This document shows, piece after piece, positions 34,248-42,623 of a stretch of 64,000 nt of DNA (its first letter is position 1; each line of letters starts with the position of its first letter). The DNA is taken from positions 4,898,001-4,962,000 of the forward strand of contig NZ_CP070326.1 in the NCBI RefSeq assembly GCF_016917755.1. The letters run 5' to 3'. The stretch comes from Streptomyces noursei. GTDB taxonomy: Bacteria > Actinomycetota > Actinomycetes > Streptomycetales > Streptomycetaceae. The translations under genes were made by a program, and so were the position numbers. Below the pieces are notes generated by a model. It saw only the letters and a program-made list of their open reading frames with translations. It ran no database searches and was not told the origin of the DNA.

Positions 34248-34876
34248 CCGCGTTCGACTATGAAAAGGACGGGGCGGCGATCTATCGCCAGTCCTTCGCC
34301 ACCATCCGCGCCGAGGCGGACCTCTCCGGACTGCCGGCCGATGTCAGCCGGGTCGCGGTCCGGATGATCCACGCCTGCGGCATGGTCGACCTCGTCCGCG
34401 ATCTGGCCTTCACACCGGGGGTCGTGGCCAGCGCCCGCGCCGCACTGCGCGCCGGTGCACCCGTCCTGTGCGACGCCACCATGGTGGCCAGCGGTGTGAC
34501 CCGTAAGCGGCTGCCTGCGGACAACGAGGTGCTGTGCACCCTCGGCGACCCGTCCGTCCCGGAGTTGGCCGCCCGGATGGGCACCACGCGCAGCGCCGCG
34601 GCCCTCGAACTGTGGCGGGACCGAATGGAGGGCGCCGTGGTCGCCTTCGGCAACGCCCCCACCGCCCTCTTCCGGTTCCTGGAAATGATCGAGGAAGGGG
34701 CGCCGCGCCCGGCCGCCGTCCTCGGCATCCCGGTCGGCTTCATCGGTGCGGCCGAGTCCAAGGACGCGCTGATCGACCACACTTCGAAGCTGGATCACAT
34801 CGTGGTGCGCGGACGGCGCGGCGGCAGTGCCATGGCCGCGGCCGCGATCAACGCCCTGGCGAGTGAGGAAGAGTAG
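34244..34876 (+). CDS. cobH: Precorrin-8X methylmutase CobH
   Basis: A 210-residue enzyme that migrates the C11 methyl to C12, converting precorrin-8X to hydrogenobyrinate. GTG 34244 overlaps the cobG stop (GTGA), so translation is coupled. The conserved MIHACGM (catalytic His43), CDATMVASGV, AFGNAPTALF and GIPVGFIGAAESKDAL segments are present and length is normal. The next gene starts 2 bp after its stop: a tight cobG-cobH-cobIJ operon. Confidence 0.95.
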   Translation: MTAFDYEKDGAAIYRQSFATIRAEADLSGLPADVSRVAVRMIHACGMVDLVRDLAFTPGVVASARAALRAGAPVLCDATMVASGVTRKRLPADNEVLCTLGDPSVPELAARMGTTRSAAALELWRDRMEGAVVAFGNAPTALFRFLEMIEEGAPRPAAVLGIPVGFIGAAESKDALIDHTSKLDHIVVRGRRGGSAMAAAAINALASEEE

Positions 34877-34878
34877 GC

Positions 34879-36441
34879 GTGAGCGAGCAGCAGGCCAGCA
34901 ACGGCGCGGCGGACCAGCCGGCCGAGTCCCCGGAGCGGCCCACCGGTCGCCTCTACGGCGTCGGGCTCGGCCCCGGCGACCCGTCCCTGATGACCGTGCG
35001 GGCGGTGGAGGTCATCGCCGAGGCCGATGTGGTGGCGTACCACAGCGCCCGGCACGGACGCTCCATCGCGCGCTCCATCGCCGCCCGGCACATCCGCCCG
35101 GACCACCTCGAAGAGGCCCTGGTCTACCCCGTCACCACCGAGTCGACCGACCATCCCGGCGGCTACCGCGGCGCGCTGGACGAGTTCTACGAGAAGGCGG
35201 CGGCGCGGCTCGCCGCCCACCTCGACGCCGGCCGCACCGTCGCCGTGCTCTCCGAGGGCGACCCGTTCTTCTACGGCTCGTACCAGCACATGCACAAGCG
35301 GCTGGCCCACCGCTACCCGACCGAGGTGATCCCCGGCGTCACCTCCATCAGCGCCGCCGCGGCCCGCCTGGGCACCCCGCTCACCGAGGCCGACGAGGTG
35401 CTGACCGTCCTCCCGGGCACCCTGCCGGAGGAGGAGCTGACGGCCCGTCTGAGCGCCGCCGACTCCGCGGTCGTGATGAAGCTGGGCCGCACCTTCCCCA
35501 GCGTCCGCCGCGCCCTGGAGCGCTCCGGCCGGATGCCGGAGGCCCGCTATGTCGAGCGCGCCACCATGGCCGGGGAACGGACCGGTGCGCTGGCTGACGT
35601 CGCCGCCGACACCGTCCCCTACTTCTCCGTCGCGGTCGTGCCCAGCCGCATAGCCGCCGCCGGCGAGGAGTCCGATCCGGCCGCCGCGGAGCGCGGTGAG
35701 GTGGTCGTGGTCGGCACCGGGCCGGCCGGTCCGCGCTGGCTCACCCCGGAGTCCCGCGGTGCGCTCGCCGCCGCCGACGACCTGGTCGGCTACACCACGT
35801 ACCTGAACCGCGTCCCGGTGCGCCCGGGCCAGCGCCGGCATCCCTCCGACAACAAGGTGGAGTCCGAGCGCGCCGAGTTCGCCCTGGACCTGGCCCGCCG
35901 CGGTCGCCGGGTCGCCGTCGTCTCCGGCGGTGACCCCGGCGTCTTCGCCATGGCCACCGCGGTCCTCGAAGTGGCGTCGGAGGAGCCCTACCGCGGCGTC
36001 CCGGTGCGGGTGCTGCCCGGCGTCACGGCCGCCAATGCCGCCGCCGCCCGCGCCGGTGCGCCCCTGGGCCACGACTACGCGGTGATCTCGCTCTCCGACC
36101 GGCTCAAGCCCTGGGAGGTGATCGCCGAACGGCTGCGCGCGGCGGCCTCCGCCGATCTGGCACTGGCGCTCTACAACCCCGGCTCCCGCAGCCGCACCTG
36201 GCAGGTCGCCAAGGCCCGGGACGTCCTGCTGGAGCACCATGCGCCGGACACCCCGATCATCCTCGCCCGCGACATCGGCGGCCCCGAGGAGTCGCTCCGC
36301 ACCGTCCCGCTCGCCGAGCTCGATCCCACCCAGGTGGACATGCGCACGATCCTGCTCGTCGGCTCGTCCCAGACCCGGCGGGTGCGGCGCGACAACGGCA
36401 CAGAGGTCGTCTGGACGCCGCGGAGGTACCCGGAGCGCTGA
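34879..36441 (+). CDS. cobIJ: CobI-CobJ fusion: precorrin-2 C20- and precorrin-3B C17-methyltransferase
   Basis: A 520-residue bifunctional SAM-dependent methyltransferase. The N-terminal CobI half (about 20-255) begins LYGVGLGPGDPSLMTVRA. The C-terminal CobJ half (about 270-510) begins VVVVGTGPAGPRWLTPE and contains GGDPGVFAMA and the ALYNPGSRSR segment. The fusion is common in actinobacteria and joins steps immediately before and after CobG action (C20 methylation, then C17 methylation with ring contraction). GTG start with GAGGAAGAG upstream. Confidence 0.95.
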   Translation: MSEQQASNGAADQPAESPERPTGRLYGVGLGPGDPSLMTVRAVEVIAEADVVAYHSARHGRSIARSIAARHIRPDHLEEALVYPVTTESTDHPGGYRGALDEFYEKAAARLAAHLDAGRTVAVLSEGDPFFYGSYQHMHKRLAHRYPTEVIPGVTSISAAAARLGTPLTEADEVLTVLPGTLPEEELTARLSAADSAVVMKLGRTFPSVRRALERSGRMPEARYVERATMAGERTGALADVAADTVPYFSVAVVPSRIAAAGEESDPAAAERGEVVVVGTGPAGPRWLTPESRGALAAADDLVGYTTYLNRVPVRPGQRRHPSDNKVESERAEFALDLARRGRRVAVVSGGDPGVFAMATAVLEVASEEPYRGVPVRVLPGVTAANAAAARAGAPLGHDYAVISLSDRLKPWEVIAERLRAAASADLALALYNPGSRSRTWQVAKARDVLLEHHAPDTPIILARDIGGPEESLRTVPLAELDPTQVDMRTILLVGSSQTRRVRRDNGTEVVWTPRRYPER

Positions 36442-36452
36442 CCGCCGGGCGT

Positions 36453-37223
36453 TCAGCCGAGGAGCGCCCGCACCCAGTCCACCGCCGCGTCCGGCTCAGC
36501 GGCCACCGGCACGCCCTCCGGGACGGCCGGCCGCTGGACGACGACCACCGGCACCCCGGCCTCCCGCGCGGCGGCCAGCTTGGGGGCGGTCGCCGCGGCG
36601 CCGCTGTCCTTCGTCACCAGGACGTCGATGCGGTGGCGGCGCAGCAGTTCCCGTTCCCCGTCGAGGGTGAACGGGCCGCGGTCCAGGACGGTCGTCATCC
36701 GCGGCGGGTGCGGGGGCTCGGGCGCGTCCACCGAGCGGACCAGGAACCACAGGTCCGTGAGGTGGGCGAAGTGGGCGAGGCCCATCCGGCCGGTGGTGAG
36801 GAAGACCCGGCCGCCGAGGGCGGGGAGAGCGGCGGCGGCCTCGGCGAGGGAGGGAACCGGGTGCCAGACGTCGCCGGGTTGCGCGCCCCAGCCGGGGCGT
36901 CGGAGCGCCAGCAGGGGAACATGGGCGGTGGCGGCGGCCCGGGCCGCGTTGAAACTGATCGTGCCGGCGAAAGGATGGGTGGCGTCGATGAGCGCGTCCA
37001 CCGCGTGCGCGCGCAGCCAGCGGGCGAGGCCCTCGGGGCCGCCGAACCCGCCGATGCGCACCTCCCCGGCGGGCAGCCGCGGCGCCGCCACCCGGCCGGC
37101 CAGCGAGGTCGTCACCCGTACCCCCGGCTCCGCTTCCAGGGCCGCGGCCAACCGGCGGGCCTCCGTGGTGCCGCCGAGGATCAGCACATGGCGGACGCGG
37201 GCGTGGACGGGTGAAGAGGGCAT
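36453..37223 (-). CDS. cobK: Precorrin-6A reductase CobK
   Basis: A 256-residue NADPH-dependent reductase of precorrin-6A to 6B. LILGGTTEARRLAAAL (about residues 14-29) is the Rossmann-like signature, followed by DATHPFA, RPGWG and TTGRMGL, all diagnostic of CobK/CbiJ. The C-terminal VTKDSGAAATAPKLAAAREAGVPVVVV segment completes the fold. It ends 12 bp from the convergent cobIJ stop and is divergent from cbiD with a spacer of under 20 bp. Confidence 0.94.
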   Translation of the reverse strand: MPSSPVHARVRHVLILGGTTEARRLAAALEAEPGVRVTTSLAGRVAAPRLPAGEVRIGGFGGPEGLARWLRAHAVDALIDATHPFAGTISFNAARAAATAHVPLLALRRPGWGAQPGDVWHPVPSLAEAAAALPALGGRVFLTTGRMGLAHFAHLTDLWFLVRSVDAPEPPHPPRMTTVLDRGPFTLDGERELLRRHRIDVLVTKDSGAAATAPKLAAAREAGVPVVVVQRPAVPEGVPVAAEPDAAVDWVRALLG

Positions 37224-37240
37224 GGGCGGCGGGTTCCTCC

Positions 37241-38407
37241 GTGGGTGAAACGCAACCGAAGGGTACGGGAGGGCGGAGCGCACAGCTCGCGCACACCGGA
37301 CTGCGGCACGGGTGGACGACCGGGGCGTGCGCCACGGCGGCCAGCTCGGCGGCGTACGCGGCGCTCCTGGGCGGGGAGTTCCCGGACCCGGTGACGATCA
37401 CGCTGCCCAAGGGGCAGACGCCGTCCTTCGCACTGGCGGTGGAGGAGCTGACCGCCGCCGGGGCGGGACCGGCCACCGCCATGGCCGGGGTGGTGAAGGA
37501 CGCCGGGGACGATCCCGATGTGACGCACGGGGCGTTGGTGCGGGCCACGGTGCGGGTGCTGCCGGCCGGGAGCGGAGTGGTCTTCCGGGCGGGCCCCGGC
37601 GTGGGCACGGTCACCCGCCCCGGACTGCCTCTCGACGTCGGCGAGCCCGCCATCAATCCCGTACCGCGGCAGATGATCCGGGAGCATCTGGCGCGCGTCG
37701 CGGAGGCATACGGAGGCAGCGGATCGACCGCGGACGTCGAGGTCGAGATCTCCGTCGATCACGGCGAGGAGATCGCGCGCAGCACCTGGAATCCGCGGCT
37801 CGGCATCCTCGGCGGATTGTCGATCCTGGGGACGACCGGGATCGTCGTGCCGTACTCCTGCTCGGCGTGGATCGACTCGATCCGGCGCGGGGTGGACGTG
37901 GCGCGCGCGGCCGGCCGGCAACATGTCGCCGGATGCACCGGGTCGACGTCGGAGAAGGTCGCCGTCGCCCTGCACCACCTTCCGGAGGACGCCCTGCTGG
38001 ACATGGGGGACTTCGCCGGGGCGGTGCTCAAGTACATCCGCCGCCATCCGGTGGACCGGCTGACGATCTGCGGCGGCTTCGCCAAGCTGTCCAAACTGGC
38101 CGCCGGGCATCTGGATCTGCACTCGGCCCGGTCCCAGGTGGACAAGGGGTTCCTCGCCGAACTGGCCCGGCAGGGCGGCGCCGACGAGGCGCTGGCGGCG
38201 GCGGTGGCCGAGGCCAACACCGGCCTCGCCGCGCTCCAGTTGTGCGCGGCGGCCGGCGTTCCACTCGGCGACCTGGTGGCGGCCACGGCACGGGACGCGT
38301 CACTGGCCGTGCTGCGGGGCGCACCGGTCGCGGTCGATGTCATCTGTATCGACCGGGCGGGGCTGGTGGTCGGTCGGGCGGAGCCGCACGGGCCGGACAC
38401 GACCTAG
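37241..38407 (+). CDS. cbiD: Cobalt-precorrin-5B C1-methyltransferase CbiD
   Basis: A 388-residue CbiD protein that methylates C1 during ring contraction. The signature GLRHGWTTGACATAA lies near the N-terminus, with TLPKGQTPSF, DAGDDPDVTHGA, YSCSAWIDSIRRG and CGGFAKLSKLAAGHLDLHS further on. GTG 37241 is a tentative start; GTG 37211, inside cobK, is the alternative and neither has a clear ribosome site. CbiD is the anaerobic-pathway counterpart of CobF, here paired with aerobic CobG and CobN. Confidence 0.93.
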   Translation: MGETQPKGTGGRSAQLAHTGLRHGWTTGACATAASSAAYAALLGGEFPDPVTITLPKGQTPSFALAVEELTAAGAGPATAMAGVVKDAGDDPDVTHGALVRATVRVLPAGSGVVFRAGPGVGTVTRPGLPLDVGEPAINPVPRQMIREHLARVAEAYGGSGSTADVEVEISVDHGEEIARSTWNPRLGILGGLSILGTTGIVVPYSCSAWIDSIRRGVDVARAAGRQHVAGCTGSTSEKVAVALHHLPEDALLDMGDFAGAVLKYIRRHPVDRLTICGGFAKLSKLAAGHLDLHSARSQVDKGFLAELARQGGADEALAAAVAEANTGLAALQLCAAAGVPLGDLVAATARDASLAVLRGAPVAVDVICIDRAGLVVGRAEPHGPDTT

Positions 38408-38424
38408 CCCGACCGGCGCCGGAT

Positions 38425-38438
38425 GTTTCACGTGAAAC
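38425..38438. other. parS: parS site 6
   Basis: Perfect GTTTCACGTGAAAC 17 bp past the cbiD stop, between convergent genes. Confidence 0.93.
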
Positions 38439-38493
38439 GCGCCCCGGCCTCACAGCCGGGATCCGACGCCCTGCCGAGCGACCCCTCGTCACC

Positions 38494-38847
38494 TCACATC
38501 CGCGGCAGCAACTCTCCGCGGCTCATACCCTCCTCGCGGCCCAGGCCGTCCATACGGTCCTCCTCGGCGCGGGCCGTCCCGGACCGGCGGCGCTCGCCGC
38601 GGTCCTCGCGGGCCATCGCCTCGCGGCGCTGCGCCTCACGTGCCTCCTTCACCCGGTCCCGCAGACAGGTGTCGTCACCGCCGGTCAGCGCGCCCAGCGC
38701 GCTGCCCAGGGCACAGGCGGCCATCTTGACGGGGCTGTCCTTCGAGCGGCGCGGGGTGTCCTTGCCGCTGGCGCTGGCAACGGTGCTGCCGGTGAGGGTC
38801 AGCACAGTCGCGGCAACGACCGCGGTGGCGGCCATTCTGGTACGCAT
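38494..38847 (-). CDS. Small secreted protein, charged C-terminus
   Basis: A 117-residue exported protein. AAGGAG lies nine bases before ATG 38847. A signal peptide (1-27, MRTRMAATAVV to SASG) is followed by a short region with two Cys (AACALGSALGALTGGDDTC) and a highly charged helical tail of alternating Arg/Glu/Asp (KEAREAQRREAMAREDRG). No family recognised. It interrupts the cobalamin genes but shares no obvious role with them. Confidence 0.7.
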   Translation of the reverse strand: MRTRMAATAVVAATVLTLTGSTVASASGKDTPRRSKDSPVKMAACALGSALGALTGGDDTCLRDRVKEAREAQRREAMAREDRGERRRSGTARAEEDRMDGLGREEGMSRGELLPRM

Positions 38848-38989
38848 CGTGGCATGCTCCTTCGCATCGACCCCCCTGGGTGTCGCAGCTTCCTTACCGA
38901 CCTTCGGGATCATAAAAACGGACTTTCACCCCGATGCGGTCATACAATTCAGCCGAACAGGCCCGGTCCGACGCGCCGCTGACGTTCCC

Positions 38990-39757
38990 TCACGCACCGC
39001 CGTCGCAGGGCGCGTGCGGGCGCTCGCGCTCCGGCGAGTAGAGGTGGCTGTCGCGGAACTGCTCGGCCCCCAGCGTGCGGCCGACCATGATCACCGCGGT
39101 CCGGACCACGCCCGCGGCCTTCACCTGGCCGGCGATGTCGCCGAGCGTGCCGCGCAGCACGAGTTCGTCGGGGCGGGAGGCCATCGCGACGACGGCGGCC
39201 GGGCAGTCGGCGCCGTAGTGCGGCAGGAGTTCGTCGACGATCCGGTCCACGTACATCGCGGCGAGGTGCAGCACCAGCAGTGCGCCGCTGCGCCCGAGCG
39301 TGGCCAGGTCCTCACCGTCGGGCATGGGCGTGGCGCGCTGCGAGACGCGGGTGAGGATGACGGTCTGGCCGACGGTGGGCACCGTCAGTTCGCGCTTGAG
39401 GGCGGCCGCCGCCGCGGCGAACGCGGGCACGCCCGGCACGACCTCGTACGGCACCGCCGCGGCGTCCAGGCGGCGCATCTGCTCGGCCACCGCGCTGAAG
39501 ACGGACGGGTCGCCGGAGTGCAGCCGGGCGACGTCCTGCCCCTCCTCGTGCGCCCGGACCATCTCCGCCGTGATGGCGTCCAGATCCAGCTGCGCGGTGT
39601 CGATCAGCCGGGCCCCCGGCGGGCACTCGGCGAGCAGTTCGCGCGGCACCAGGCTGCCGGCGTAGAGGCACACCCCGCAGGCCGCGAGGGTGCGGGCGCC
39701 GCGCAGGGTGATCAGGTCGGCGGCGCCGGGGCCCGCACCGATGAAGTAGACGGTCAT
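38990..39757 (-). CDS. cobM: Precorrin-4 C11-methyltransferase CobM
   Basis: A 255-residue SAM-dependent tetrapyrrole methylase. The N-terminal VYFIGAGPGAADLITLRG and LYAGSLVP segments, HSGDPSVFSAVAEQM, EVVPGVPAF and the LTRVSQRATPMP loop are characteristic of CobM/CbiF. It is transcribed 24 bp after cobL on the minus strand, presumably as one operon. Confidence 0.94.
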   Translation of the reverse strand: MTVYFIGAGPGAADLITLRGARTLAACGVCLYAGSLVPRELLAECPPGARLIDTAQLDLDAITAEMVRAHEEGQDVARLHSGDPSVFSAVAEQMRRLDAAAVPYEVVPGVPAFAAAAAALKRELTVPTVGQTVILTRVSQRATPMPDGEDLATLGRSGALLVLHLAAMYVDRIVDELLPHYGADCPAAVVAMASRPDELVLRGTLGDIAGQVKAAGVVRTAVIMVGRTLGAEQFRDSHLYSPERERPHAPCDGGA

Positions 39758-39781
39758 GGCTGTCGGTCTCCTGGGGAGGGG

Positions 39782-41083
39782 TTACGAGGGGTCCTGGGAG
39801 CGGGGCGGCGCGGCGGTCTCCTGCGGGCCCGGCTCCGGCACTCCGGGCCGCGGGGGCTTCACCGCCGACCACTGGGTGACCGGCATCGCCTGCCGCCAGC
39901 CCGTGAAGCCGCCGACCGGCACCGCGTGGGCCACCGCGAGCCGCACCAGTTCGCCGCCGTGCCGCCGGTACCACTGGGTCAGCAGCGCCTCGGACTCCAG
40001 CGTCACGGTGTTCGCGACGATCCGGCCGCCCGGGGGCAGTGCGTCCCAGCAGGCGTCCAGCAGGCCCGGCGCGGTCAGGCCGCCGCCGATGAACACCGCA
40101 TCCGGAGTGGGCAGCCCGGCCAGTGCGGCGGGCGCGGCGCCGTGCACCACGCGCAGCGCCGGCACGCCGAGCGCCCGTGCGTTGCGGCCGATCCGCGCCG
40201 CCCGGTCGGCGTCCCGCTCGACGCCGATCGCCCGGCAGCTGCGGTGCGCGCGCAGCCATTCGACGGCGATGGAGCCGGATCCGCCGCCGACGTCCCAGAG
40301 GAGTTCGCCGGGCGCGGGGGCCAGCGCGGCCAGGGTGGCGGCCCGGACATGACGCTTGGTCAGCTGGCCGTCGTGTTCGTAGGCGTCATCGGGGAGGCCG
40401 GGCACGACCGGCAGCCGCGGGGCGTCGGGCTCCCGCACGCAGTCCAGCGCGACCACGTTGAGCGGATCGCCGGCGGGCGCGTCCCACCCCGCCGCGGTAC
40501 CCTCGGCCAATTGCTCGTGTGCGCCGCCGAGTTGTTCCAGTACGCGCATCCGGGTCGGCCCGAAGCCCCGTTCCCGCAGCAGCGCCGCGACCTCGCCCGG
40601 CGTCCCGGCCCCGGCCGACAGCACCAGCACCCGCCGCCCGTCGTGCAGCACCCGCACCAGGTTCTCCGCGGGCCGCCCGACGAGCGTGACGACCTCGGTG
40701 TCCTCCACCGCCCAGCCCAACCGGGCACAGGCGTACGCCACGGACGACGGGTGCGGCAGCACTCGCAGCGGCCGCCGCACCGCGGCGTCCTCCGCCATCA
40801 CCTCGGTCAGCGTCCGCCCGATCCCGTAGAACATCGGGTCCCCGCTGGCCAGCACGCAGACCCGGCGCCCGGCATGCGCGGCGAGCAGCCCGGGCACGGC
40901 CGGCCGCAACGGGGAGGGCCATGACACCCGCTCCCCCGCGCACTCCGCGGGCAGCAGCGCCAACTGCCGTGCCCCACCGAGCAGCACCTCGGCCGCCGTC
41001 AGCTCCCGGCGCGCGGCCGGCGACAGCCCGTCCCAGCCATCGGCCCCGATACCTACGACGAAGAGCGGAAGCGGGGGAGTCAC
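39782..41083 (-). CDS. cobL: Precorrin-6Y C5,15-methyltransferase (decarboxylating) CobL
   Basis: A 433-residue two-domain enzyme. The N-terminal CbiE-like methylase (about 1-205; VVGIGADGWDGLSP, GDPMFYGIG) methylates C5. The C-terminal CbiT-like domain (about 245-400; LWDVGGGSGSIAVEW as the SAM motif) methylates C15 and decarboxylates the C12 acetate. GTG 41083 with GAGGTG upstream; the frame is open further but without a ribosome site. First gene of a cobL-cobM operon; no riboswitch was recognised in front of it. Confidence 0.94.
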   Translation of the reverse strand: MTPPLPLFVVGIGADGWDGLSPAARRELTAAEVLLGGARQLALLPAECAGERVSWPSPLRPAVPGLLAAHAGRRVCVLASGDPMFYGIGRTLTEVMAEDAAVRRPLRVLPHPSSVAYACARLGWAVEDTEVVTLVGRPAENLVRVLHDGRRVLVLSAGAGTPGEVAALLRERGFGPTRMRVLEQLGGAHEQLAEGTAAGWDAPAGDPLNVVALDCVREPDAPRLPVVPGLPDDAYEHDGQLTKRHVRAATLAALAPAPGELLWDVGGGSGSIAVEWLRAHRSCRAIGVERDADRAARIGRNARALGVPALRVVHGAAPAALAGLPTPDAVFIGGGLTAPGLLDACWDALPPGGRIVANTVTLESEALLTQWYRRHGGELVRLAVAHAVPVGGFTGWRQAMPVTQWSAVKPPRPGVPEPGPQETAAPPRSQDPS

Positions 41084-41236
41084 GGCGGGGCACCTCGGGG
41101 CGCGAAGGGACGGGACGGAGGTCGGGGACCGTCCGGGGGGACGGGTGCCGAACTCTACTGACCGGCCGGGCAGTCCCGGCTTCCGGGGAGGGCCCGCATG
41201 CCCCGGCGCCTCCCGGTGTGCCCACCCCGGCCCCTC

Positions 41237-41267
41237 TTGCACATGGTTTGCAATTACTTGCTATTAC
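41237..41267. promoter_or_regulatory. Nur-box-like dyad and direct repeats upstream of tsaD paralogue
   Basis: TTGCAC-ATGGT-TTGCAA (41237-41253) fits the published Streptomyces Nur consensus tTGCaa-N5-ttGCAA for the nickel-responsive Fur-family repressor. It is followed by TTGCTATTAC (41258-41267), repeating TTGCAATTAC (41248-41257). The AT-rich block lies 55 bp before the tsaD-like start, over the probable -35/-10 region, and 154 bp from the divergent cobL start. Confidence 0.55.
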
Positions 41268-41307
41268 TGTCCGGGGCACGAAACGAGGCGCGGAAGGAGT
41301 GCGGTCC

Positions 41308-42381
41308 ATGGGCTCGCCGGTGGTGCTGGGCATCGAGTCGTCGTGCGACGAGACGGGCGCCGGCCTGGTGCGGGACGGGCGGCTGCTCGGGCACGCCGTC
41401 GCGTCGAGCATGGCCGAGCACGCACGGTTCGGCGGGGTGGTGCCGGAGATCGCCGCTCGGGCGCATGTGCACGCGCTGACGCCCGTGGTGCACAGCGCCC
41501 TGGCCGATGCGGGGCTTCGGGCGTCCGACATCGGCGCGGTGGCGGTGACCACCGGACCGGGGCTGTCCGGCGCACTCCAAGTGGGCCTGGCCGGCGCCAA
41601 GGGACTGGCCTATGCGCTGGGCGTGCCGCTGTACGGCGTCCATCACCTGGCCGGACACGTCGCCGCCGACACCCTCGCGCACGGTCCGCTGCCCGACCCC
41701 TGCGTGGTGCTGATCGTCTCCGGCGGGCACACCTCGCTGCTGCTCGTCCGTGATCTGGCCCGCGACCCGATCGCACATCTCGGCGACACCCTGGACGACG
41801 CCGCAGGAGAGTGCTTCGACAAGGTCGCGCGGGTCTTCGGGCTGCCGTACCCCGGCGGCCCGGCCATTGACCGGACAGCGCGCGAGGGGGATCCGCGCGC
41901 TGTCCACTTTCCCCGCCCGCTCACCGCGGGCCCGCCCGAGAAGCGGTTCGCCTTCTCCTTCTCGGGGCTGAAGACGGCGGCGGCGCGCTGGGTCGAGAGC
42001 CATCACGCCGCGGGCCGTCCGCTGCCGGTCGCCGACGGTGCCGCCGCGCTCCAGGAGGCGGTCGCCGACGTCTTGACCCGCAAGGCGGTCGCCGCCTGCA
42101 CCGAGCACGGCGTCGGAACGCTGGTGGTGGTCGGCGGCGTGGCGGCCAACTCCCGGGTGCGCTCCCTGGCCGAGGAACGCTGTGCCGCGGCCGGCATCAC
42201 CCTGCGGGTCCCCCCGCTGCGGCTGTGCACGGACAACGGCGCGATGATCGCGGCCGTGGGCGACCTGCTCGTCCGGGCCGGGGCCGCGCCCGCCCCGCTC
42301 GACGTCTCCATCGACCCGTCGGCGCCGCTGGGGTACGCGGCACTGCATCCGGTCGCGGCGGGCCGCGCGCAGGCCGCCTGA
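41308..42381 (+). CDS. TsaD-like tRNA threonylcarbamoyladenosine transferase (stand-alone)
   Basis: A 357-residue ASKHA-fold protein of the TsaD/Kae1/Gcp family; AAGGAG lies nine bases before the ATG. It opens VLGIESSCDETGAGLV, has the metal-binding HLAGH (His113, His117), SGGHTSLL, DDAAGECFDKVAR, PGGPAIDR and the C-terminal CTDNGAMIA with the third metal ligand. TsaD transfers the threonylcarbamoyl group to A37 of tRNAs decoding ANN codons. The usual streptomycete tsaD sits with tsaB and rimI; here it is alone, so this is probably a second copy under metal control. Confidence 0.9.
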   Translation: MGSPVVLGIESSCDETGAGLVRDGRLLGHAVASSMAEHARFGGVVPEIAARAHVHALTPVVHSALADAGLRASDIGAVAVTTGPGLSGALQVGLAGAKGLAYALGVPLYGVHHLAGHVAADTLAHGPLPDPCVVLIVSGGHTSLLLVRDLARDPIAHLGDTLDDAAGECFDKVARVFGLPYPGGPAIDRTAREGDPRAVHFPRPLTAGPPEKRFAFSFSGLKTAAARWVESHHAAGRPLPVADGAAALQEAVADVLTRKAVAACTEHGVGTLVVVGGVAANSRVRSLAEERCAAAGITLRVPPLRLCTDNGAMIAAVGDLLVRAGAAPAPLDVSIDPSAPLGYAALHPVAAGRAQAA

Positions 42382-42422
42382 GGGCGGCGGACCCCCGCGG
42401 CCCGTTTCCCGAGCAACCCGTC

Positions 42423-42436
42423 GTTTCACGTGAAAC
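42423..42436. other. parS: parS site 7
   Basis: Perfect GTTTCACGTGAAAC 41 bp after the tsaD-like stop, in the spacer before the CDF transporter. Confidence 0.93.
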
Positions 42437-42623
42437 GACCGACGGACGCCCCTCCGGCCGGATCGTTCCGGTCCGCCCGCCCTTTCTCCCACACCGCTCT
42501 GACCAGGCACGATAGGCCGTTTGACGGTAATGACAACGGTCACCGGTGCAGCCTTTGGATCTTTTGCCGAAGTGCGGTTTGCTTCGCTGCGAGGAGCAAG
42601 GTGGAGCCAGGAAGGAGCGCGCC

